Below, in pieces: positions 6,257 to 13,136 of a stretch of 15,889 nucleotides of DNA. Under the pieces are notes generated by a model. That model saw only the letters and a program-made list of their open reading frames with translations, made no database searches and was not told the origin of the DNA. Position 1 is the first letter of the stretch, and every line of letters starts with the position of its first letter. Source of the stretch: UBA5272 sp964577625 (GTDB lineage: Bacteria > Patescibacteriota > Minisyncoccia > Phycocordibacterales > UBA5272); assembly GCA_964577625.1 (NCBI GenBank), contig CAZNZP010000011.1, positions 1 to 15,889 on the forward strand, written 5' to 3'. The position numbers and the translations under genes were made by a program.

Positions 6257-7273
6257 ATGAAAAAACAGAAAATCTTGGTCTCAGGAGTTCAGACTAGCGG
6301 ACAACTTCATCTTGGAAATTATTTTGGAGCTATTAAACAAATGGTAGAGTTGGTGAATTCTGGAAATTATGAATCCTATATCTTTTTGGCTGATTATCAT
6401 TCTATGACTACTCTTGTAGATAAAAAAGAAAGAAATCAAAAAATACTAGAAACAGCTGCTACATATTTAGCTTGTGGATTTGATAAAAAGAAAGTAGTGA
6501 TTTTTAAACAAAGTGATGTACCGTTTGTCACAGAATTAACTTGGATTTTGAATACTGTGACACCATTACCAATGCTTTTCTTGTCACACGCTTTTAAAGA
6601 TAAAGAAAGAGATAAGGAAAATGAAAAGAAAGATGTGAATCTTGGACTTTTAGATTATCCAGTACTTATGGCGGCTGATATTCTACTTTATGATGCAGAC
6701 ATTGTGCCAATCGGTAAAGATCAAGAACAACATTTAGAGATGACTAGAGAGATAGCAGGCAAATACAATCGCGCTTATAGTACGAATACATTTAAATCTC
6801 CAAAAGGCTATTCTGTAAAAGAATTGGAAGTTATTCCTGGTATTGATGGAGAAAAAATGAGTAAAAGCAAAGGAAACGCTATCGCCATGTTTGCTTCAGA
6901 TGAAGAGATTAAAAAGAAAGTTATGTCTATAAAAACTGATAGCAAGCTTCCAAATGAAAAGAAAAATCCAGATGAAATTTTAATTTATAAAATTCACAAA
7001 ATTTTCTTAAATAAAAAACAAGATGAGAAATTGAGAGAAAAGTTTCTAAACAGCGATAAAGTCCCATATAGCTACAAAGAGGCGAAAGAAGAATTACTAA
7101 AAACTATACTAGCTTATTTTGGGGAAATGAAGAAGAAATACAATTATTACCTCAATACACCTAAAGGTAAAAAAGAAATGCTTAATACCTTAAAATCTGG
7201 AGCTAAAAAGGCATATAAAAAGGCAGATCTGACCATGAAAAGAGTCAAAAAGGAGACGGGGTTAGATTTTTAG
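6257..7273 (+). CDS. trpS: Tryptophanyl-tRNA synthetase
   Basis: This class Ic aminoacyl-tRNA synthetase charges tRNA-Trp using ATP in the cytoplasm. The 338-residue protein shows the first signature as SGVQTSGQLHLGNYFGAI, with HLGN at 18-21 in the HIGH position. It also has the MAADILLYDADIVPIGKDQEQH active-site region (138-159) and KMSKSKGN at 200-207. The C-terminal region is rich in lysine (for example KKMKYNYYLN-like stretches and the final KADLTMKRVKKETG). Length is normal for the bacterial enzyme. It starts 18 bases after the preceding gene, with no Shine-Dalgarno and no clear promoter, so it is probably co-transcribed with it. A hairpin at 7332-7359 may end the transcript. Confidence 0.97.
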   Translation: MKKQKILVSGVQTSGQLHLGNYFGAIKQMVELVNSGNYESYIFLADYHSMTTLVDKKERNQKILETAATYLACGFDKKKVVIFKQSDVPFVTELTWILNTVTPLPMLFLSHAFKDKERDKENEKKDVNLGLLDYPVLMAADILLYDADIVPIGKDQEQHLEMTREIAGKYNRAYSTNTFKSPKGYSVKELEVIPGIDGEKMSKSKGNAIAMFASDEEIKKKVMSIKTDSKLPNEKKNPDEILIYKIHKIFLNKKQDEKLREKFLNSDKVPYSYKEAKEELLKTILAYFGEMKKKYNYYLNTPKGKKEMLNTLKSGAKKAYKKADLTMKRVKKETGLDF

Positions 7274-7290
7274 TATGAAATAAAATATTA

Positions 7291-7328
7291 TTGACTTATT
7301 GTCAAATAAGTGCTAAATTATATTTAGC
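7291..7328 (+). promoter_or_regulatory. Promoter lying in two adjacent inverted repeats
   Basis: TTGACT (7291-7296) and TAAATT (7314-7319) are spaced by 17 bases, with a TG at 7311-7312. Two perfect inverted repeats lie head to tail over this promoter. ACTTATT/AATAAGT (7294-7300, 7305-7311) has a four-base gap and occupies the spacer. GCTAAAT/ATTTAGC (7312-7318, 7322-7328) has a three-base gap and covers the -10 and start site. Such placement is typical of operators for repressors. The regulator is not identified. Confidence 0.65.
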
Positions 7329-7331
7329 TAT

Positions 7332-7362
7332 AAAATTTGTTCTTTGTTGAGCAAATTTTTTT
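7332..7362 (+). terminator. Hairpin with T-run: trpS terminator or leader attenuator
   Basis: AAAATTTGTTC (7332-7342) and GAGCAAATTTT (7349-7359) form an 11-bp stem with one G-T pair and a six-base loop. The T-run continues to 7362. The stem is AT-rich and weak. It lies 58 bases past trpS, but also just downstream of the promoter at 7291-7319, whose start is near 7326. It could end the trpS transcript, attenuate the next gene, or do both. Confidence 0.5.
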
Positions 7363-7393
7363 AATTTAAATATTAATTTTAAAATTTTATAAA

Positions 7394-8047
7394 ATGAAAA
7401 CAGAAACTATTGAAACACAAAAAATCCCCACAAGAGTATTTGCTGAAAACTTAGAAAAGGCAATTAAGTGCCTAATTAAAAGTTTTAAAGAGGAAGAGGG
7501 AGAAGAAAAAAAGCCTAAAATCAGAAGAAGTTTTTCAGAAGATGATTCGGAAGAGTTTGAAGGAGGATATTACAATAAAAAAAGTGATGAAAGTAAGTAT
7601 TTATTTCTTCTTTCTCGAATATCTAAAAAGCACAATATCTCTGCTTTAAGAGTTGATCAGGTTCATAAGTGTAGACCAAAATTTGAACCCGATCTTCTTG
7701 AGAGAATTAATCAAAATAATGAAAACTTTGATGCTTCTATTAGAGAAATGTCTAATCTTTTTCCCTTAAAAACTTTTGAAAAGTTAATGGATTATACCAA
7801 TAACCTTATCCTTGTGGCGGAAAAAAATTCTGTATCTGCCCTCTTTTTAGATAGAATTTTTAGGGGTTTAGGGAAAGAGGACAGAATTATCTCTAAGGAG
7901 ATAGGAAGAATAAAACTTGAAAAAGAGGAACTTAGGCGGGAAGAAAAGAAAGGAAAAAACTTTACTACTCCTAAACCAAAGGTTCAAGCTATTAGCAGCC
8001 CTTTGGCTGATAAAGTTTTAGGGAGTTATTTTTCACAAATTAATTAA
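7394..8047 (+). CDS. Unrecognised soluble protein with an internal repeat
   Basis: I do not recognise this 217-residue protein. It has no signal peptide or membrane helix. After a short helical N-terminus comes a charged low-complexity region (about 32-67, EEEGEEKK then SEDDSEEFEGG). A helical body follows (about 68-185), then a lysine-rich tail (about 172-198). Residues 69-105 and 134-170 align without gaps at an offset of 65. Both contain a Y, then SAL (83-85 and 148-150), D (88, 153) and a final I (105, 170), with several conservative matches. Each module reads like a helix-turn-helix (VAEKNSVSALFLDRIFRGLG), so nucleic-acid binding is a fair guess but no more. The gene has its own near-consensus promoter, a 68-base leader without Shine-Dalgarno, and is followed after 11 bases by a small membrane protein gene. 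Confidence 0.75.
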   Translation: MKTETIETQKIPTRVFAENLEKAIKCLIKSFKEEEGEEKKPKIRRSFSEDDSEEFEGGYYNKKSDESKYLFLLSRISKKHNISALRVDQVHKCRPKFEPDLLERINQNNENFDASIREMSNLFPLKTFEKLMDYTNNLILVAEKNSVSALFLDRIFRGLGKEDRIISKEIGRIKLEKEELRREEKKGKNFTTPKPKVQAISSPLADKVLGSYFSQIN

Positions 8048-8058
8048 AAATTAAAAAA

Positions 8059-8340
8059 ATGAACACATTGATGTCAATTTTTGCTACCCTGTTAGTTTTT
8101 ACGACTCTTTTACCTTTAGTTACAGGATTTTCTTATATCTTATCTAGAACTAAAGATAAAAGTTCTAAATATTTTTGGGTGGCAACTGTATTGTTTGTTT
8201 TAGGTTTTATTGTTTTTTTAGGAATAACACATCATATTTTCTCAAAAGAACAAGCCTATGTTTGGAGTATTCCATTAGGGGTACTTATGAGTACTGTTTT
8301 ATTCTTTTTAATTCACCCGAGAATTAAAGATATCGAATAA
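8059..8340 (+). CDS. Small three-helix membrane protein, unknown function
   Basis: This 93-residue protein has three hydrophobic segments at about 5-28, 38-60 and 66-86. They are joined by a basic loop (SRTKDKSSKY, about 29-38) and a short loop with THHIFSKEQAY (about 57-67). The tail HPRIKDIE is charged. No family is recognised. It lies 11 bases after the upstream orphan gene with only A/T between, and a strong terminator follows its stop, so the two form one transcription unit. A membrane partner of the upstream protein is an inference from this arrangement alone. Confidence 0.72.
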   Translation: MNTLMSIFATLLVFTTLLPLVTGFSYILSRTKDKSSKYFWVATVLFVLGFIVFLGITHHIFSKEQAYVWSIPLGVLMSTVLFFLIHPRIKDIE

Positions 8341-8360
8341 AATTCTTTTATTTGAATGAG

Positions 8361-8388
8361 ACCGCATTTGTATGCGGTTTTATTTTTT
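8361..8388 (+). terminator. Rho-independent terminator
   Basis: ACCGCAT (8361-8367) and ATGCGGT (8372-8378) form a seven-base-pair GC-rich stem around TTGT. A tail with two T-runs follows (TTTATTTTTT to 8388). It closes the two-gene unit. The in-frame ATG at 8372 lies in the stem, which argues against using it as the scpA start. Confidence 0.9.
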
Positions 8389-8392
8389 AGCA

Positions 8393-8401
8393 TGTTATAA
8401 T
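8393..8401 (+). promoter_or_regulatory. Extended -10 promoter of scpA
   Basis: TGTTATAAT is a perfect extended -10 placed right after the terminator. The -35 position falls within the terminator stem and has no match. The start near 8408 gives a leader of about 15 bases before the ATG at 8423. Confidence 0.65.
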
Positions 8402-8422
8402 CTGTATATAAATATTATTACT

Positions 8423-9157
8423 ATGGAAGGATTTAGTGTGACACTGGAAAGGTTTTCCGGACCATATTCCAAACTTTTAGAGTTGATTGAAGAGAGAAAA
8501 CTTTCTATCAATGAATTTTCTTTATCTCAGGTCACTGATGAATATATTTCTTATATTAAAGAATTGGGAGAAAAGGGAGAGAAGGATATTGTGGATATTT
8601 CTCAATTTATTTCCGTAGCTTCTACTTTAATGCTTATTAAAGCTAAATCTCTTTTTCCAACAATTTCTTATTCTACAGAAGAAAAAGAATCTGTTTCTAA
8701 TTTAGAGAAAAAGTTGGAGCTTTATAAAATGGTTCTTGATGCTGGTAAAAATATTAATAAAATTTTTGGAAAAAATGGTCTACATAGTATTTCAAAATTT
8801 GAAAATAAAGAGACTGTTTTTGTCTGGGATAAAAGAGTGGATACCGCACTTCTTCACTCTATAGCCATAGCTTCACTTTTAAAAATACCAAAAAAAGAAA
8901 GATTGAAACAAGTGGCAGTGAAGCAAGTTTTAAAAATAGAGGATGTGATAGAAAAGCTTTTGGAAAGAGTGAAGACTAGTTTTAATTTATCTTTTAAAGA
9001 TTTTTCTAATTCTCTTTCCGGTGAAGCAAAAAGTTTAGAAGAAAGAAAATCTGCTTTTATAGTTTCTTTTTTAGCTATGCTTGAGCTCATAAAAAATGGT
9101 GTATTAAATGCAGAACAAGGGAGTGAGTTTAACGATATCAGTATTAGTAAAGCATAA
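8423..9157 (+). CDS. scpA: Segregation and condensation protein ScpA
   Basis: ScpA is the kleisin that bridges the head domains of SMC and binds ScpB, forming the bacterial condensin used in chromosome segregation. From ATG 8423 the protein has 244 residues, normal for the family. The N-terminal helices (RFSGPYSKLLELIEERKLSI, then SLSQVTDEYISYIKEL) and the helix with ASTLMLIKAKSLFP match the SMC-neck-binding region. The C-terminal winged helix reads AFIVSFLAMLELIKNGVLNAEQ. A start at 8372 would add 17 residues unlike the family and would lie inside a terminator and the promoter, so ATG 8423 is preferred. scpB follows after 17 bases. Confidence 0.93.
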   Translation: MEGFSVTLERFSGPYSKLLELIEERKLSINEFSLSQVTDEYISYIKELGEKGEKDIVDISQFISVASTLMLIKAKSLFPTISYSTEEKESVSNLEKKLELYKMVLDAGKNINKIFGKNGLHSISKFENKETVFVWDKRVDTALLHSIAIASLLKIPKKERLKQVAVKQVLKIEDVIEKLLERVKTSFNLSFKDFSNSLSGEAKSLEERKSAFIVSFLAMLELIKNGVLNAEQGSEFNDISISKA

Positions 9158-9159
9158 TA

Positions 9160-9168
9160 TGCTATAAT
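9160..9168 (+). promoter_or_regulatory. Extended -10 placing scpB on a leaderless mRNA
   Basis: TGCTATAAT is a perfect extended -10 between the scpA stop (9155-9157) and the scpB ATG at 9175. Only six bases separate the -10 from the ATG, so the first transcribed base should be at or next to the A of the ATG. scpB can also be read from the scpA transcript. Confidence 0.6.
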
Positions 9169-9174
9169 TTCACT

Positions 9175-9756
9175 ATGTTAAATGACGAATTAGTAAAAAA
9201 AGTTTCAGCTATCCTTTTTTTGTATAACGAGCCAATCACTCTTCAAAAATTAAAGGCTTTTTTAGATGATGAAAATATTTCTGAAGAAAATATTTTAGAA
9301 GCTATAAAAAGTCTTGAATTAAAACTTTCTCAAATTGGTCTAACTATTATTAAAAATGAATCTAAAAATGAAAATAAATCTGAATATTCTATTGTGATCA
9401 ATAGTGAATTAAATGAAATAGCTAAAAAGATTCGCACAGATGAACTGGAAGGGGAGTTGACTCCAGCATCTCTTCAAGTGTTGACGATTTGCGCTTATTT
9501 AGGTTCTTCTACAAAAAACGAAATCTCTTTTATTCGTGGAATTCAATCCTCCCAAAGTATTCGTTCTCTTTCTGTGCGTGGACTACTTAAAAGAGATGGT
9601 GAAAAATATTCTCTCTCTACAGAAGCTCTACAAATGCTTGGAATAAGTAAAATAGAAGATTTACCAGAATACGAGAAGATTAAAACAGATTTTTCTGAAA
9701 GATTAAAAGAAGTGTTGGAGACGGAAAAAGAAGAAGGTTCTTCTGATTTAAAATAA
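9175..9756 (+). CDS. scpB: Segregation and condensation protein ScpB
   Basis: ScpB is a dimeric winged-helix protein that binds ScpA in the SMC complex. The 193-residue protein has an N-terminal winged helix (VSAILFLYNEPITLQKLKAF) and a second one with ELTPASLQVLTICAYLGSSTKNEISFIRG, the most conserved ScpB segment. It ends in the family closing motif MLGISKIEDLPEY. The usual glycine/arginine wing loop (VGR..GRP..Y.TT) is shortened to LKRDGEKYSLSTEA, so it is a divergent member. The acidic C-terminus (LETEKEEGSSDLK) is variable in the family. The next gene starts nine bases later and is probably co-transcribed. Confidence 0.92.
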   Translation: MLNDELVKKVSAILFLYNEPITLQKLKAFLDDENISEENILEAIKSLELKLSQIGLTIIKNESKNENKSEYSIVINSELNEIAKKIRTDELEGELTPASLQVLTICAYLGSSTKNEISFIRGIQSSQSIRSLSVRGLLKRDGEKYSLSTEALQMLGISKIEDLPEYEKIKTDFSERLKEVLETEKEEGSSDLK

Positions 9757-9765
9757 TTAAAAATT

Positions 9766-10764
9766 ATGAAGCAAGGTGGAGATTTAATCAAACAAAAAAG
9801 TTTACGCAATTTAGGAATTTTAACTATGGTCACAGCTATTTTATTAGTTGTATCTTTAGATACTATGCCTAAATTTTTAGGTAAAAACCCTTTAGAGATT
9901 GGTAATAAATATTCAAATCTTATAAGTAAATCTAAAAAAGAGTTATTTAATCAAAAAATAACTGAATTAAATGATAGACATAAAGAGGAAACAATAGAAA
10001 AGAAGCCTCTTGCGGAGAATATTGTGGCTAAAAGTTATGTAGTTTATGATGTTCGTAATGATGAAATTATATATTCAAAAAATTCTAATGCTATTTTACC
10101 ACTAGCTTCTCTCACAAAAGTTGTAACAGCTGCCACAGCTGTAAATTTGAAAAATAGAGAAACCAATATCACTATTCGAAGTGATTATATGAGACCTGAT
10201 GAAAAATTAGATTATGGTATGTCTGAAGGTCAAGTTTGGAAAATGGAAGATCTTTTAAAATATGGACTAGCCATCTCTTCTAATTCTTCGATGGATATTA
10301 TTGCCTCCACTATAGATAGCTCTAATGCTGCTTTTGTCTCCAGGATGAATGACTATGTGAAAAGTTTAGGTTTTAAAAATTTTAAATTTAATTCTGCTTC
10401 TGGATTGGATTATGGAGAAGTTTTGGGTGGTGTAGGTACTGCAGGGGAGTATGCTAAACTTTTTGCTAAAAGCTATGAGCTTATACCAGATATAATGTCT
10501 TACACAATAGATTCTAGAGTAGATATACGATCTGATTATAGAAATTTACTTCAAATTCCAAACACAAATATGTATGCTAGTCAATCAGTTGGACTTTTAG
10601 CTTCCAAGACCGGATTTACAGATTTAGCGGGAGGAAATTTGGCTATAATGTTTGATTATGATGTGAATAGACCTATTGTCATAGTCGTTTTAGGTTCTAC
10701 AGTTTCAGATAGATTTTCAGATGTTGAAAAATTATATCAAACAGTAATTAGTTCTAGAAAATAA
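9766..10764 (+). CDS. D-alanyl-D-alanine carboxypeptidase (peptidase S11, PBP5-like)
   Basis: This penicillin-binding protein removes the terminal D-Ala from peptidoglycan stem peptides, which limits cross-linking. The 332-residue protein has an N-terminal membrane anchor (about 16-34) and an outside linker rich in K and E. The serine-hydrolase domain starts near 88. The three active-site motifs are SLTK (115-118, nucleophile S115), SSN (171-173) and KTG (281-283). FNSASGLDYG (208-217) is the typical S11 motif. No C-terminal PBP5-like domain or amphipathic anchor is present, so it is tethered at its N-terminus. It lies between scpB and mraY, in keeping with a cell-wall role. A DD-endopeptidase activity is possible. 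Confidence 0.92.
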   Translation: MKQGGDLIKQKSLRNLGILTMVTAILLVVSLDTMPKFLGKNPLEIGNKYSNLISKSKKELFNQKITELNDRHKEETIEKKPLAENIVAKSYVVYDVRNDEIIYSKNSNAILPLASLTKVVTAATAVNLKNRETNITIRSDYMRPDEKLDYGMSEGQVWKMEDLLKYGLAISSNSSMDIIASTIDSSNAAFVSRMNDYVKSLGFKNFKFNSASGLDYGEVLGGVGTAGEYAKLFAKSYELIPDIMSYTIDSRVDIRSDYRNLLQIPNTNMYASQSVGLLASKTGFTDLAGGNLAIMFDYDVNRPIVIVVLGSTVSDRFSDVEKLYQTVISSRK

Positions 10765-10810
10765 CTATAAAAATAATAAAGGTTGTCAAGATTTTGTTAA
10801 AAAAGATTGA

Positions 10811-10819
10811 TGATATAAT
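10811..10819 (+). promoter_or_regulatory. Extended -10 promoter of the mraY-ftsW unit
   Basis: TGATATAAT is a perfect extended -10, identical to the one at 3803-3811. TTGTCA at 10783-10788 is too far away (25 bases) to be a normal -35. The leader from about 10826 to the ATG at 10849 is A/T only, with no Shine-Dalgarno. Confidence 0.6.
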
Positions 10820-10848
10820 GTTTTTACATTAATTAAATAATAAAATAT

Positions 10849-11952
10849 ATGCCAGGACCAATTAGTGGGCAGAATTTAGAACTTGCCCTTTCATCTCTTT
10901 CTATTTTTAAAATACTTTGGCCTAGTATTACGGCCTTTTTCTTTGGTATTTTAATAACTCCAATATTATCAGATTTTCTTTATAGAAAAAAATTATGGAA
11001 AAAGAAAAATGTAGCTACTACTATAGATGGAAATCAGGCTACTATTACAGCTTCTATTTTAAATGATGGGAAAAGAGAAACTCCGAGATTGGGAGGGTTA
11101 ATCATTATTTCTTCAGTACTTTTCTGTGTGTTACTTTATGCTGTTTTACCAGAATTTTTACCTTTTAATATTTTTGACAAATTAAATTTTATTTCTAGAA
11201 ATCAAACCTGGTTACCTATTATTATCTTTGTCTTAGCTGCTCTTGTCGGCCTTCTGGACGACTTAGCTTCAGTTGATATTTTAAAAATTAAAAACAGTAA
11301 AGGAGAGCCTGGCATGCCTCTTAAAGCACGTTTAATATTTGTTATCGCTTTTGCTATTTTAGCTGGTCTTTGGTTCTTCTTTAAATTGGATTTTACTGCT
11401 CTTTCAATACCATTTTTAGGGGAAATTTATTTTGGTAAGTATATTATTTTATTGTTTGTTTTACTATTTTTAGGAATGTATGGAGCTTCAAATATTGATG
11501 GGTTAGACGGTTTATCTGGAGGACTTTTTGCTATTCTTTACTCAGCTTATGGGATTATTGCTCTCATTAACAATCAAATAGATATTGCCACTCTTTCTTT
11601 TGTGGTCACAGGAGGAATTTTAGCTTTCCTTTGGTTTAATATTCCGCCAGCTAGATTTTACTTATCGGAAGTAGGTTATATGCCTTTAGCTATTTTACTT
11701 GGGCTAATAGCAGTGATGACTGATGCTGTATTTTTGCTTTTAATAATTGCTATGCCATTTGTAGTGACTGAAATCACTACAATTCTTCAATTGCTCTCAA
11801 AAAAGTTTAGAAAGAAAAAGATCTTTCCAGTTACTCCGATTCATAACACTTTTGTTTATCTTGGTTGGAGTAAAGAAAAAGTTGTTATGAGATATTGGAT
11901 TTTTGGAGCAATTTTTGCTTTTCTTGGTATCGCTTTGTATATTATTTCCTAA
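10849..11952 (+). CDS. mraY: Phospho-N-acetylmuramoyl-pentapeptide transferase with altered motifs
   Basis: MraY transfers phospho-MurNAc-pentapeptide to undecaprenyl phosphate to make lipid I. The 367-residue protein has about ten membrane helices. Conserved segments are GKRETPRLGG (74-83), LVGLLDDLA (132-140, with the metal-site pair D137 and D138), NIDGLDGLSGG (215-225) and FNIPPARFYLSEVGYM (263-278). Two active-site motifs differ from the family rule. The usual GDVGS is SEVGY, so the catalytic Asp is Glu274. The C-terminal HHHFE is HNTFV (332-336), so only the first His remains. Position next to ftsW and murG supports MraY over the related GlcNAc-1-phosphate transferase WecA. Whether the changes are typical of its lineage cannot be decided from one sequence. 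Confidence 0.92.
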   Translation: MPGPISGQNLELALSSLSIFKILWPSITAFFFGILITPILSDFLYRKKLWKKKNVATTIDGNQATITASILNDGKRETPRLGGLIIISSVLFCVLLYAVLPEFLPFNIFDKLNFISRNQTWLPIIIFVLAALVGLLDDLASVDILKIKNSKGEPGMPLKARLIFVIAFAILAGLWFFFKLDFTALSIPFLGEIYFGKYIILLFVLLFLGMYGASNIDGLDGLSGGLFAILYSAYGIIALINNQIDIATLSFVVTGGILAFLWFNIPPARFYLSEVGYMPLAILLGLIAVMTDAVFLLLIIAMPFVVTEITTILQLLSKKFRKKKIFPVTPIHNTFVYLGWSKEKVVMRYWIFGAIFAFLGIALYIIS

Positions 11953-11955
11953 AAT

Positions 11956-13083
11956 ATGGCAAAATTTTTGGAAAGTCTTAAAAAAAGTAAGTTGAAAGTA
12001 GATAGAGTTTTTCTGATTCTAATTATAATTTCAGTGGTTGTTGGTATTTTGATTTTTCTTTCTGCAGCTTTAGGTATACTTCCAAATAACGAATTAAAAT
12101 TTTTCTCTATTATAAAATCCCAAGTATTTTATGTATTTATTTTTGGATTTCTAGCTTTATTTATAGGTTCAAAAATTGACTACAAATATTATAAAAAATA
12201 CTCTATTATCTTATTTATATTAGCTCTTTTATTTACTTTAACTGTATTTATACCTGGTTTAGGTTTTGATTATAATGGGGCACATCGTTGGATAGATATT
12301 TTTGGATTATCTTTTCAGCCAAGTGAAACTTTAAAATTTACCAGTGTGGTTTTGATAGCAGCTTATGCTAGCAAATATTCTAAACAATTTAATAAGATAA
12401 AAATTGGACTTCTTCCTTTTTTAGCTTTTGTTATTTTAGTAGGTGTAATACTTTTATTACAACCTGACTTTGGTACATTTTTAGTAGTACTTACTCCGGC
12501 TTTTGCTGTTTATTTTATAGGCGGAGCAAAAATGAGAGATGTTTTAATTTTGATTATTACTGGAGTTTTGGCTTTTATAATTTTAATTCAAGCGAGACCT
12601 TATATGAAAGAAAGAGTTTTGACTTTTATAGAGCCAAATAGAGAATCTTTGGGTGCTGGATATCACTTGAATCAATCGCTTATAGCGATTGGATCTGGTG
12701 GTATGTTTGGAAGGGGTGTAGGACAATCTATACAAAAATTCAATTATTTACCAGAACAAATATCTGACTCTATCTTTGCAGTCTATGCGGAAGAGCTTGG
12801 ATTTATTGGTTCGGTTTTATTTTTAACACTCTTTTTAATAATTATTATGAGAGGAATATTTATCTCGCGAAGAGTAAATGATAGTTTTGGAAAATTATTA
12901 ACAATAGGTATTATATCCACTTTTTTCTTTCAAATGGCGTTAAATATTGGCTCAGCAGTAGGTTTGACACCTTTAACTGGAGTACCACTTCCTTTAATCT
13001 CTAAGGGTGGGACTTCACTTATATTTTTAATGTTTGAGCTTGGAGTTTTACTTAATATTTCAAAATATAAAGTTATTATTTAA
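11956..13083 (+). CDS. ftsW: Septal peptidoglycan glycosyltransferase FtsW (SEDS family)
   Basis: SEDS proteins polymerise lipid II into glycan strands together with a class B PBP. The 375-residue protein has about ten helices. It carries the SEDS motifs NGAHRWI (107-113), QPSE (121-124), LLQPDFGT (167-174) and YHLNQSLIAIGSGGMFGRG (236-254). The catalytic loop PEQISDSIFAVYAEELG has the essential Asp at 271, and GLTPLTGVPLPLISKGGTS follows at 336-354. It starts three bases after mraY and is clearly in the same operon. The family members FtsW and RodA are hard to tell apart by motif; the mraY-murG neighbourhood favours FtsW. No class B PBP lies in the window. Confidence 0.93.
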   Translation: MAKFLESLKKSKLKVDRVFLILIIISVVVGILIFLSAALGILPNNELKFFSIIKSQVFYVFIFGFLALFIGSKIDYKYYKKYSIILFILALLFTLTVFIPGLGFDYNGAHRWIDIFGLSFQPSETLKFTSVVLIAAYASKYSKQFNKIKIGLLPFLAFVILVGVILLLQPDFGTFLVVLTPAFAVYFIGGAKMRDVLILIITGVLAFIILIQARPYMKERVLTFIEPNRESLGAGYHLNQSLIAIGSGGMFGRGVGQSIQKFNYLPEQISDSIFAVYAEELGFIGSVLFLTLFLIIIMRGIFISRRVNDSFGKLLTIGIISTFFFQMALNIGSAVGLTPLTGVPLPLISKGGTSLIFLMFELGVLLNISKYKVII

Positions 13084-13094
13084 AGTTTTTTCTA

Positions 13095-13114
13095 TATAAT
13101 AATTGTGTTAAAAT
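13095..13114 (+). promoter_or_regulatory. Two overlapping -10 elements before murG
   Basis: TATAAT (13095-13100) and the extended -10 TGTTAAAAT (13106-13114) both precede the murG ATG at 13137. The second is identical to the ftsE -10. No -35 is evident for either. The 53-base gap after ftsW, unusual inside this cluster, fits a separate murG promoter. Confidence 0.5.
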
Positions 13115-13136
13115 GAATAATATATAAAATAAAATT

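Noticed and set aside
7291..7317. CIRCE heat-shock operator (AAGTGCTAA resembles one half-site)
   Set aside because: The other half-site at the required nine-base spacing matches only three of nine positions.
8372..8422. Longer scpA start at 8372
   Set aside because: The ATG is in the 3' arm of a terminator stem and upstream of the extended -10; the added residues do not fit ScpA.
8854..9090. Reverse-strand reading frame inside scpA
   Set aside because: Serine/lysine-rich mirror of ScpA codons with no signals of its own.
9543..9833. Reverse-strand reading frame across the scpB end
   Set aside because: It overlaps the conserved ScpB C-terminus and the start of the carboxypeptidase gene; a shadow frame.
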